A stretch of DNA of 24,699 nt from CAZHRJ01 sp964534765. GTDB taxonomy: Bacteria; Lindowbacteria; 2-12-FULL-62-27. The notes below the pieces were generated by a model. It saw only the letters and a list, made by a program, of their open reading frames with translations, made no database searches and was not told where the DNA came from. Positions 1 through 6,267 of the stretch are shown in pieces. The stretch is taken from positions 1 to 24,699 of the forward strand of contig CAZHRJ010000033.1 in assembly GCA_964534765.1 (NCBI GenBank), written 5' to 3'. The number at the start of each line of letters is the position of its first letter. The first letter of the stretch is position 1. Both the position numbers and the translations under genes were made by a program.

Positions 1-86
1 TCTGGCCCATCATTTCGGTGATGGCGCTGGGCATGATCATCAGTCGAACGACCCCATTTGTGGCGGCTCAGAAGGCGGCCGGGTAA
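1..86 (+). CDS. C-terminal fragment of a membrane protein (possibly DUF1538-type)
   Basis: An open frame enters from the left edge and stops at TAA 84-86. The 27 visible residues begin WPIISVMALGMII, a hydrophobic stretch that looks like a last membrane helix, followed by a short polar tail. It lies 26 bases before a P-II-like gene. Membrane proteins of the DUF1538 type are known to sit beside P-II-like regulators, so that family is my best guess, but it rests on gene context and not on a motif. The 5' part lies outside the window. Confidence 0.45.
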   Translation, partial: WPIISVMALGMIISRTTPFVAAQKAAG

Positions 87-112
87 GGGGAAATCGGAGG
101 AGGCAAGAGGGC

Positions 113-460
113 ATGGCAGATACGAAAAGCAAGGCGCTGAAGATGATCATCGCGATCGTCCAGCGCGGCAAGGCCGACGGACCGGTTGGGGCGGCCATCA
201 AGGCCGGCGCGCCGGCGGCGACGGTGTTTTTCGGGCGTGGACAGGGCATGCGGGAAAGACTGGGCCTGCTCGGGCTGGCGATTCAGCCGGAAAAAGAAGT
301 CATCTTCATCATCGTTGAGGAATGGCTGGTCGACCAGGTCATGAGCGCCATGGCGCGCGCCGGAAATCTCGACAAACCCGGCGTCGGGTTCGTGTTCGTT
401 GTTCCGGTCGACCGCGCGATGGGTTTTGTCGAAGCCACGGAAACGTCCCAGGGCAAATAG
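113..460 (+). CDS. P-II-like regulatory protein
   Basis: This 115-residue protein has the size and beta-alpha-beta pattern of the P-II (GlnB/GlnK) superfamily. It starts with a hydrophobic strand (MIIAIVQRG), has a GxGQG-containing loop where the T-loop would be, then a strand (KEVIFIIVEEW), a helix and the strand GVGFVFVVPVDRA. The loop is short and has no counterpart to the uridylylated tyrosine of GlnB, so it is a divergent PII-like protein rather than a classical nitrogen sensor. GGAGGAGG at 96-103 is a good ribosome-binding site for the ATG at 113. The preceding membrane protein is its likely partner, which would fit control of a transporter by ligand-dependent binding; that role is inferred from family behaviour. 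The product is probably a cytoplasmic trimer. Confidence 0.8.
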   Translation: MADTKSKALKMIIAIVQRGKADGPVGAAIKAGAPAATVFFGRGQGMRERLGLLGLAIQPEKEVIFIIVEEWLVDQVMSAMARAGNLDKPGVGFVFVVPVDRAMGFVEATETSQGK

Positions 461-492
461 CCCCTTTCTTCCCTATGCCGACCCGCGAGTCT

Positions 493-511
493 AAGCGGGA
501 TTACCCCGCTT
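493..511 (+). other. Perfect 7-bp dyad (hairpin)
   Basis: AAGCGGG and CCCGCTT flank a 5-nt loop in the gap between the P-II-like gene and the cNMP membrane-protein gene. No T-run follows, so it is not a standard intrinsic terminator. It may be an RNA processing or partial attenuation structure. It overlaps the alternative TTG start at 510 of the next gene, which favours the downstream ATG starts. Confidence 0.4.
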
Positions 512-530
512 GGGCGGTGCGGGCCTGGGA

Positions 531-2606
531 ATGACGATGGACCCACAGCCCCCGCGCTTTCAGGATCTGCCCATTTGCGTCCGGCCCTTGCGACTGAATT
601 CCTATTTCGATCATTCCGTCGCCGTTCTGCCGGGAACCGGCGCCACGGTCTTTCTGGATGAGGAGGAACGGGAACTCACGGGATGCCTCGCGTCTCCCAT
701 TTCCCTTTCCGGGCTCATCCAGGAATATCACACCAGGTATCGAAAATACTCGTACAAGAAGGTATTTCAGCTGGTCTCCCGCCTGCTTGAAAACGGTTTT
801 CTCACCCCTTCCTCCGAACAGATTCTTCTGGCCTCCCCCGATTTTCGCGCCTCAGCGCCCCGGCCGGCGCGAGCCCCGCGGATTGCGATGGGAAACTGGC
901 TGCCGCGGAATCTCCCGCGCCTGACAATCGATCATCCCGTCCTCATCGGCGTTCTGGTCTGTCTTACGGGCGCTGTGGGATTCCGTCTCTGGTCGGACGG
1001 TTCGATGCGTGAATATTTCAGCGTGGGCGGTCGCCTGTCGATTGGAGTCTGTGTCTGGATGCTGAGTTTGACAGTGATACGATTCTTGAAACTCATGGTG
1101 AAGGTGATCGTCCTGAGGACACGTGGCATGGACATCCCGCACGCCGGTTGGGGCCGGCCCGGAGGGGGATTCACGTTCTGGATTTCCGATGGCCAGATCC
1201 TCTCCTGCGGACCCGCGGCTGTTCTTCGGTATCATCTCTTCTGCATATTCCTCCCGGCGGCATGGGCCGCCATCGCGCTGGCGGTCGACAGCCGCTGGCC
1301 GTGCCCGGCGACCGGCATGTGGTGTCTGGCCTGTCTCCTCACGATCTTCCTCGATCTCTCGCCGCTCTTTCGCAGCGACCTGGCCCAGCTCCTGGACCGT
1401 CTCTCCGGCCGCGGGCATCTGGGACTCGGGCTTCGCACATTCGTCCGGAAAAAATTCGTCACCCGCACGATCTCTTTTGGCAGCACCTTCGAGGGTGAGG
1501 GCGCCCTGTTGGGATACGGGATTTATTCCCTGTTCTGGATCCTCTGGGCCTATCAGTTCACCGGGTTTGCCATGAGCCGGAAACTCGGTCCGCTGTCGGA
1601 TGTCGCCGTCCGCACGGATCTCTGGACCGAGCGCGGAGCCGCTGTGGTCTTTTTGTTCGCCACCGGCCTCCCGTTCTTCACGATCCTTGTCACGGCCCTC
1701 CGCCTTGCCGCGGCCAATCTCTTCTCACTGTTTGAGCGGCCGATCGCCCGTTGGATGTCGCGATTTTTGCGCCCCGATGTGCGCAAGTTGTCGGTAGATG
1801 CGATTGTGGGTTTTCTGCGCGCGATTCCCCTTTTTTCGAACGTGTCGCCGTCCGCCTTGACCGATTTATCCGCTTCGTTTCAAATTCGTCTGTACCGTCG
1901 CGGCGAGACCGTGGTGTGGCAGGGTGAGATCGGCCAGGAATTTTTTGTCATTTGTGAGGGAGAGGTGGACGTGATCCACGAAAGTCCGGACGGGAGTCAG
2001 ACCCGGCTTTCCGTTTTGAGAGCCGGCGACTCCTTCGGCGAAATTGCGCTCCTCAACGACATTCCCCGCACGGCCAACGTTTGCGCTTCCTCAACACTGG
2101 TTTGCCTCGTTCTCCACAAAGACGCATTCATCCCGTTTGTTCGAACACGCGCGCGGGATTCTCAGGAAATCACCAGACTCATCCAGCTCTCCGCTTTTCT
2201 GAAGACCTCGCCGCTGTTCGAGGATCTCCCGCCGGAAACCATGAACCGGGTTCTTGCCGGCATCTGTGCCGAGGAATCCTATCCGGCGGGCGCGCCGGTC
2301 ATCCGGGAAGGCGAGTCGGCCGACCGGTTTTATATCCTCCGGACCGGCCGGATGGACGTCTGGAAGGATTATGACCGGCCCTCGGCGCGGAAAATCGCGG
2401 AGCTTCAGGCCGGCGACCATTTTGGCGAAATCGCCCTCCTGGAAGAATCAGGTCGGACCGCGACCGTGGTGGCGGCAGTGCCTTCCTTGGTCCTGTCTCT
2501 GACCAGGGACGTCTTCCATCGTCTCATGGAAGACAACGCCCTCAAAAGCGTCTCGATTGAGGAAACCGCCCGGCTGCGGCGGAAAATGGCGGATCACCGC
2601 TCATGA
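531..2606 (+). CDS. Membrane protein: PqqD-like N-terminus, degenerate M50 peptidase-like core, two cNMP-binding domains
   Basis: This protein has 691 residues from ATG 531; ATG 537 is equally possible and TTG 510 is less likely because it lies in a hairpin. Residues 10-100 resemble the small PqqD-like winged fold found before some M50-like membrane proteins. Residues about 130-415 are a multi-helix membrane domain. Its layout recalls site-2 (M50) proteases, and SPLFRSD at 277-283 matches the M50 NPLLRxDG region. The HExxH zinc site is absent: the equivalent helix reads LKLMVKVI. It is therefore probably a pseudoprotease. Two cytoplasmic CRP-type domains follow, with phosphate-binding cassettes FGEIAL...PRTA (from 502) and FGEIAL...GRTA (from 631), both keeping the key Glu and Arg. 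The 3' end overlaps the pseudopilin-like gene by ATGA. Its function is unknown; ligand-controlled scaffolding at the membrane is my inference. Confidence 0.75.
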   Translation: MTMDPQPPRFQDLPICVRPLRLNSYFDHSVAVLPGTGATVFLDEEERELTGCLASPISLSGLIQEYHTRYRKYSYKKVFQLVSRLLENGFLTPSSEQILLASPDFRASAPRPARAPRIAMGNWLPRNLPRLTIDHPVLIGVLVCLTGAVGFRLWSDGSMREYFSVGGRLSIGVCVWMLSLTVIRFLKLMVKVIVLRTRGMDIPHAGWGRPGGGFTFWISDGQILSCGPAAVLRYHLFCIFLPAAWAAIALAVDSRWPCPATGMWCLACLLTIFLDLSPLFRSDLAQLLDRLSGRGHLGLGLRTFVRKKFVTRTISFGSTFEGEGALLGYGIYSLFWILWAYQFTGFAMSRKLGPLSDVAVRTDLWTERGAAVVFLFATGLPFFTILVTALRLAAANLFSLFERPIARWMSRFLRPDVRKLSVDAIVGFLRAIPLFSNVSPSALTDLSASFQIRLYRRGETVVWQGEIGQEFFVICEGEVDVIHESPDGSQTRLSVLRAGDSFGEIALLNDIPRTANVCASSTLVCLVLHKDAFIPFVRTRARDSQEITRLIQLSAFLKTSPLFEDLPPETMNRVLAGICAEESYPAGAPVIREGESADRFYILRTGRMDVWKDYDRPSARKIAELQAGDHFGEIALLEESGRTATVVAAVPSLVLSLTRDVFHRLMEDNALKSVSIEETARLRRKMADHRS

Positions 2607-3091
2607 TTGTCGCGATCATCAAGGCCGCGTCGCTCCTGGCGGTGGGGTACTGCGTTGTCGGCGGCGCGGATAAGACCAAGGAGCAATTGGAAAACATCCT
2701 GGCCCTGCCCAAGCGGGTGATGACCGTCCATGAATTGAAGATGATAGACCGGCAGATCGTCTACGAATTGATCGGGTCGGGCCCGGTTTCAATCGAAATG
2801 ACAAAATTCTGCAAAGACGCGATTTCCTGGAACACCCGCAAACCGGGAACGGATTACTGGGGCAGCCCCTATCGACTGTTCTATAACCGGACTCTCTACG
2901 GCGAACACAGCCCCGTTTCCCTGACGTACGACCACTCCGACCAATTCGCCGTCTTCTCCGCCGGTCAGGATCAAAAACCGTATACGCCCGATGACCTGAC
3001 AAGCAAAGGGGAGGAAAGCGAGGACGTGAAGTTCCTTGTTGAGAAAATTGAAAAGGTGGCCGCGCAGGCCCAAAAAAAGGGCAAGCCTTGA
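2603..3091 (+). CDS. Pseudopilin-like (GspG C-terminal-like) secreted or anchored protein
   Basis: This 162-residue protein has one hydrophobic N-terminal segment (residues 2-20) that could be an anchor or signal. Its C-terminal part has the pattern of the type II secretion major pseudopilin: DYWGSPY at 84-90 and FSAGQDQKPYTPDDL at 118-132. These correspond to the GspG D-x-W-G-x-P-Y and S-x-G-x-D-x(4)-T-x-D-D motifs of the calcium-binding loop. The prepilin peptidase signature (G then FTLxE) is missing, so it is probably not processed as a normal pseudopilin. Its start overlaps the upstream stop (ATGA), implying translational coupling to the cNMP membrane protein and probably a shared task at the envelope. 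No other secretion genes are visible in the window. Confidence 0.6.
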   Translation: MIVAIIKAASLLAVGYCVVGGADKTKEQLENILALPKRVMTVHELKMIDRQIVYELIGSGPVSIEMTKFCKDAISWNTRKPGTDYWGSPYRLFYNRTLYGEHSPVSLTYDHSDQFAVFSAGQDQKPYTPDDLTSKGEESEDVKFLVEKIEKVAAQAQKKGKP

Positions 3092-3111
3092 CCACGGCCG
3101 AACGGGCAGTG

Positions 3112-3140
3112 TTGACAATATCATCAATAAGTGATATTCA
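3112..3140 (+). promoter_or_regulatory. Promoter of the XRE-nucleotidyltransferase pair
   Basis: A perfect -35 (TTGACA, 3112-3117), a 17-bp spacer and a -10 TATTCA (3135-3140) preceded by an extended TG (3132-3133) lie just upstream of the XRE gene. The -10 ends 7 nt before ATG 3148, so transcription should start at or within about 2 nt of the start codon (leaderless). Confidence 0.65.
3117..3138. promoter_or_regulatory. Probable operator: perfect dyad between -35 and -10
   Basis: AATATCA and TGATATT form perfect 7-bp arms around an 8-bp spacer, filling the region between the -35 and -10 boxes. A repressor dimer bound there would block RNA polymerase. The XRE protein encoded directly downstream is the obvious candidate, as in autoregulated toxin-antitoxin operons. 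Confidence 0.6.
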
Positions 3141-3147
3141 TTCAACG

Positions 3148-3522
3148 ATGATCGGGGCGAACAGGATGCGGGAAGCGGCGGAGCAAATACGCGGGCTGAG
3201 GCGGGCGGCCGGGTTGACGCAGTCCGAACTGGCGAAACGATTGAACGTCCGACAGCATTACGTGTCGCGCGTCGAATCGGGCCGGGCCAACCTGTCGATC
3301 CGGTCGCTGGAACGGATGGCTCGGGGAATGGGCAAGACGGTTCAGGTTTTATTTGTGGATTTGGGCGAGGCGGTGATGGACGAGCGGGGTCGGGTGGTCG
3401 ATTTTGGCGGGTGGGAGTCGGGGGAGGCGAAGCTTGTGCGAAACCTGGATTGGACGCCGGATGAGATTTTCGACTGGCTGGAGTCGGCGGCGCAGTTCGT
3501 CCGGGATGCGCGGGAGGAGTAA
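3148..3522 (+). CDS. XRE-family HTH regulator (candidate antitoxin)
   Basis: This protein has 124 residues from ATG 3148. An upstream in-frame ATG-less extension to 3088 would run through the promoter and is rejected. Residues about 12-65 are a Cro/CI-type helix-turn-helix, with GLTQSELAKRLNV and HYVSRVESGRANLSIRSLERMA as the recognition region. The C-terminal part contains LVRNLDWTPDEIFDWLESA, resembling short segments that accompany nucleotidyltransferase-type toxins. The next gene follows immediately after the TAA and in the same frame. With a palindromic operator in its own promoter, the gene looks like the autoregulating member of a two-gene toxin-antitoxin-like module. The antitoxin role is inferred; the DNA-binding fold is clear. 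Confidence 0.8.
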   Translation: MIGANRMREAAEQIRGLRRAAGLTQSELAKRLNVRQHYVSRVESGRANLSIRSLERMARGMGKTVQVLFVDLGEAVMDERGRVVDFGGWESGEAKLVRNLDWTPDEIFDWLESAAQFVRDAREE

Positions 3523-4077
3523 CTGTTCAGCCCGGACGTCATTCGGCGTTTTCACCGTGCCGGGGTCAAATTCGCCGTGGTTGGCGGCGTGGCCGTCAAC
3601 CTGCACCGGTATATCCGCATGACGACCGACCTCGACATCGTTCTTGAAATGAGCGACGAAAACATACGGAACGCGATTTCCATTTTGAAGGCCTGTGGGT
3701 TTACCGTCAAAATACCGGTCGATCCGATGGGTCTTGCCGATTCGCGAACGCGCGCCGAATGGATGCGGCGCAAAAATCTCAAAGCGATCAATTTCTGGCG
3801 GCGATCCGGCCGGGATCAAATTGACGTGATCGTTGCGTCGCCTGTCAGATTTGAGACCCTGCAATTGACGCGGTTTCGAGTTCGCGGGACGGTGTACCCG
3901 GCGGCATCCAAGCCGGACCTGATCCGCATGAAACGGGAGACGGGCCGCGACGTCGACGCGCGGGATGTCGAACAGCTCAAGCGGCTCATCCGGCTGGAAC
4001 AACCCGCGTCCGGGAAGGCCCGGAATTCGCCACGTCGAAGCGTCGGGCGCCGGCGTCGAGGGGTTGTGAAGGCGTAA
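3523..4077 (+). CDS. AbiEii-like/MNT-fold nucleotidyltransferase (candidate toxin), apparent CTG start
   Basis: This is a 184-residue nucleotidyltransferase of the minimal or AbiEii-like class. It has the GG motif in VVGGVAVNLH (21-22), the paired acidic motif TTDLDIV (Asp36 and Asp38), a third acidic position in QIDVIV (Asp101), and the helical KPDLIRMKRETGRD...D..DVEQLKRL segment typical of these proteins. The only standard in-frame start, GTG 3577, would remove the first strand and begin inside the GG motif. CTG 3523 follows the upstream TAA directly and has GGAGG at 3513-3517 with 5-nt spacing, so CTG is the best start. The C-terminus is a basic tail (RRSVGRRRRGVVKA). Nucleotidyl transfer to tRNA or protein, neutralised by the XRE partner, is an inference from family precedent. 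Confidence 0.75.
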   Translation: MFSPDVIRRFHRAGVKFAVVGGVAVNLHRYIRMTTDLDIVLEMSDENIRNAISILKACGFTVKIPVDPMGLADSRTRAEWMRRKNLKAINFWRRSGRDQIDVIVASPVRFETLQLTRFRVRGTVYPAASKPDLIRMKRETGRDVDARDVEQLKRLIRLEQPASGKARNSPRRSVGRRRRGVVKA

Positions 4078-4150
4078 CCGAAACCGTAGTTACCCGTCAC
4101 CGATCCGAAATTTTCGAATATCCGTCTTCTCCGCCGGACAGGCTAAAAAG

Positions 4151-4549
4151 TCACAAAACTGTCTGGATATCCGGGTCTTGCATATCTCGACCGATGTGAA
4201 CACTCGTATGTCCATTACTATTCTTAATAGAGATATCCCACATTTGCATGAGACCCGCGCCAATTAACATATCGGAACCCAAATGCGGGGCAACAAGCGC
4301 CTCACCACGGATCCAGTGACCCTCCAAATATATTTTCAGTAAAATGGCGCCGGTGGCAACCAGCTTGGCGCCGCCGATTCTGGCCGTCCCAAAACTCTCC
4401 TTTCTTCTCAGCCGCATGACTATGGCCGATGGCGGAATCACATCTTCCCGAATAATCGTGTAAAACGATCCCGTGTCCAGCACGGCATGGACATTCCCCC
4501 TTTTTCCTTCCGGCGTCTCAATCTCAACGTCGCGTGTTGGTTTGCTCAT
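4151..4549 (-). CDS. Retropepsin-like aspartic protease
   Basis: This 132-residue protein has a pepsin/retropepsin half-site. The catalytic motif is VLDTGSFYTII (D-T-G), and LIGAGLMQMWDI is the following flap or psi-loop region (hydrophobic-hydrophobic-G-x-x-x-L). Its length fits single-domain bacterial retropepsin-like proteins, which act as homodimers. No signal peptide is visible, so it is probably cytoplasmic. The gene is convergent with the nucleotidyltransferase. The gene and its 5' flank look AT-richer than the surroundings, which suggests acquisition by transfer. A GGAGGA sits 14 nt before the ATG, too far to be a normal ribosome-binding site, while a TATAAT box ends 8 nt before it. 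The substrate is unknown. Confidence 0.75.
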   Translation of the reverse strand: MSKPTRDVEIETPEGKRGNVHAVLDTGSFYTIIREDVIPPSAIVMRLRRKESFGTARIGGAKLVATGAILLKIYLEGHWIRGEALVAPHLGSDMLIGAGLMQMWDISIKNSNGHTSVHIGRDMQDPDIQTVL

Positions 4550-4557
4550 ATCAATGA

Positions 4558-4586
4558 ATTATATCCTCCACTCACTATTCTTACAA
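4558..4586 (-). promoter_or_regulatory. Promoter of the retropepsin-like gene
   Basis: On the minus strand, TTGTAA (4586-4581), a 17-bp spacer and a perfect TATAAT (4563-4558) precede the ATG at 4549 by 8 nt. The start of transcription is predicted within about 2 nt of the start codon. The remaining 4587-4701 stretch holds no gene I can support. Confidence 0.55.
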
Positions 4587-4701
4587 GACTTGTGACTACC
4601 GTCGATTCGATTGAGCATACTACTTCGCTTCCGATGAAAAGGGGTTCGAGGGTTGTGCGACGCATTGGAAACGCGGCTGACGAGGCCAAAAAAAGGCAGG
4701 C

Positions 4702-6267
4702 CTAAGAACTGACGGGCGCCGGCGCCTCGGACAAAACGGAACTGATCTTCGTTGACAGCTCGGCCAGCGTGTAGGGCTTGAGCTGATAGCCCCGCAGGCC
4801 CAGCCGGAACATCGCGTCGGTGTCGCCGCGGACGGCGTACCCGGTGGTCAGAATGGCCCGGACCTCGGGCCTGATTTTTTTTAACTCCTGAAAAGTCTCA
4901 AGCCCATTTTTGCCCGGCATTTTCATGTCGATAATCACCAGATCGATTTCCTCCCGCCGCACGTCGAAAATCTTGATCCCCTCCTCGCCATTTTTGGCTT
5001 TGTAGATCCGATACCCCACCGCGCCCAGCAGCCGCGACGTCGTCTCCAGGATGACCTCCTCGTCCTCGATCAGCAAAATGTTGCCCTTCCCCGGAACGAC
5101 CTGGTCCTCAGCCGTCACCAGCTCCACTGTGGCATCATCCGAAGCCATCGGAAAAAACATATCGACCGCCGTCCCCTTCCCCGGATCACTCTCGATGCCC
5201 AAAAATGCGCCATGGTCCTTGATGGTCTTGTAGGCCATCGTAAGCCCCAGCCCGGGATTCGTCGCCTTGTCCTTCGTCGTGAAAAAGGGCTCAAATACCC
5301 TCCGCAAAACGGCGGCATCCATCCCTCGCCCGTTGTCCCGGATGGTCAGCCGGATCAGGCGGCCCGCGGGCAGACCGGGCCGCGTGCGGCCGAACTCCTC
5401 ATCCGGTGTAAAGGTGCAAGTCTCGATGCCGATCTCGCCGCCCTGGGGCATGGCGTCCCTGGCATTGAGGCAAATACTCATGATGGCCTGCTCCAGATTC
5501 CCGGCGTTGCCCCTCATCTTCGGCAATACGGCGGCCAGATTCTGCTTGATCTTGATTCGCTCCGAAAATGTCCGGCCGAGAAGCTGCACGACATTTTTGA
5601 CGCAGTCGTTCAGATCCATCGGCGCCAGAGGAATCTGCCCCGGCTGATTGCCGCCGGCCCGGGCAAACGCCCGCAGCTCCCTCATCAATCCGGACCCTTT
5701 CTTCACCAGCTTCTCGACCTCGGCTGTGGATTGATTGACGTCGTCCCGATTCTCCGCCATCCGGATCAGCGTCGCGTGGCCCTGGATGCCCACCAGCAAA
5801 TTGTTCACGTCGTGCGCCACTTCACTCGCGAGTTTTTCCAGCAATTCCATCTTTTGCGCCTCGTACAACCGCTGCGCCGCCTTTTTCCGTTCCGTGACAT
5901 CCCGAAAAACGGCGCACACCATCGGCTCGCCGTTTACTTCAAAACTCGACAGCGACACCTCGCACCGGATGTCCGTCCCCTGGCCGCGGACACAGGTGAC
6001 TTCAACCGCCGTCTTGTCCAATCGCTTGTCGGATTTTTCGAAAAACCGCTTGATCAGCTGGCCAAACCCGTCCCGCAGCTGCTCGATCACGATGTTCTTC
6101 AGATGATCCCCGATCGCCTGCTCCTCGTTGAGACGGAATAATCGCACCGCGGCCGGGTTGAAATGGGTGATCTGCCCCTTCGCGTTCGCGGCCATCACCG
6201 ATTCCTTCGTTGTGGCGTAGAAATGGCCAAAGAGGACGGCCGCATCGGCCGGATGCTTCGTCGTCAT
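4702..6267 (-). CDS. PAS-histidine kinase-receiver hybrid sensor kinase
   Basis: The protein has 521 residues and no membrane helix. Residues about 15-130 are a PAS domain (ITHFNPAAVRLF ... CAVFRDVTERKKA). The HisKA region carries the phospho-acceptor His152 in VAHDVNNLL. The ATPase domain has N-box Asn268, G1 DNGRGM (311-316), F-box FEPFFTTK and G2 GLGL. A C-terminal receiver (about 395-510) carries the acidic pair EDEE, phospho-acceptor Asp447 in LVIIDMKMP, Thr475 and Lys497. The HDVNN form of the H-box is typical of hybrid kinases of the PAS-HK-REC type. Its ATG overlaps the stop of the receiver gene upstream (ATGA), so the two are translated together and probably form a phosphorelay. The signal sensed by the PAS domain is unknown. 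Confidence 0.9.
   Translation of the reverse strand: MTTKHPADAAVLFGHFYATTKESVMAANAKGQITHFNPAAVRLFRLNEEQAIGDHLKNIVIEQLRDGFGQLIKRFFEKSDKRLDKTAVEVTCVRGQGTDIRCEVSLSSFEVNGEPMVCAVFRDVTERKKAAQRLYEAQKMELLEKLASEVAHDVNNLLVGIQGHATLIRMAENRDDVNQSTAEVEKLVKKGSGLMRELRAFARAGGNQPGQIPLAPMDLNDCVKNVVQLLGRTFSERIKIKQNLAAVLPKMRGNAGNLEQAIMSICLNARDAMPQGGEIGIETCTFTPDEEFGRTRPGLPAGRLIRLTIRDNGRGMDAAVLRRVFEPFFTTKDKATNPGLGLTMAYKTIKDHGAFLGIESDPGKGTAVDMFFPMASDDATVELVTAEDQVVPGKGNILLIEDEEVILETTSRLLGAVGYRIYKAKNGEEGIKIFDVRREEIDLVIIDMKMPGKNGLETFQELKKIRPEVRAILTTGYAVRGDTDAMFRLGLRGYQLKPYTLAELSTKISSVLSEAPAPVSS

Noticed and set aside
3088..3147. Upstream extension of the XRE gene to 3088
   Set aside because: The extension would cross the -35, dyad and -10 elements, and the HTH domain needs none of it.
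4680..4704. Terminator after the hybrid kinase (AGGCC, T-run, GGCCT)
   Set aside because: The T-run lies in the loop of the dyad instead of after it, so it does not fit an intrinsic terminator.
4634..4705. Possible short plus-strand peptide ending EAKKRQA
   Set aside because: It has no ribosome-binding site or recognisable homology. It could be the tail of a decayed gene, but nothing supports that.
5212..6141. Plus-strand open frame (309 codons) opposite the hybrid kinase
   Set aside because: The minus strand shows all kinase and receiver motifs; the plus-strand product has none.
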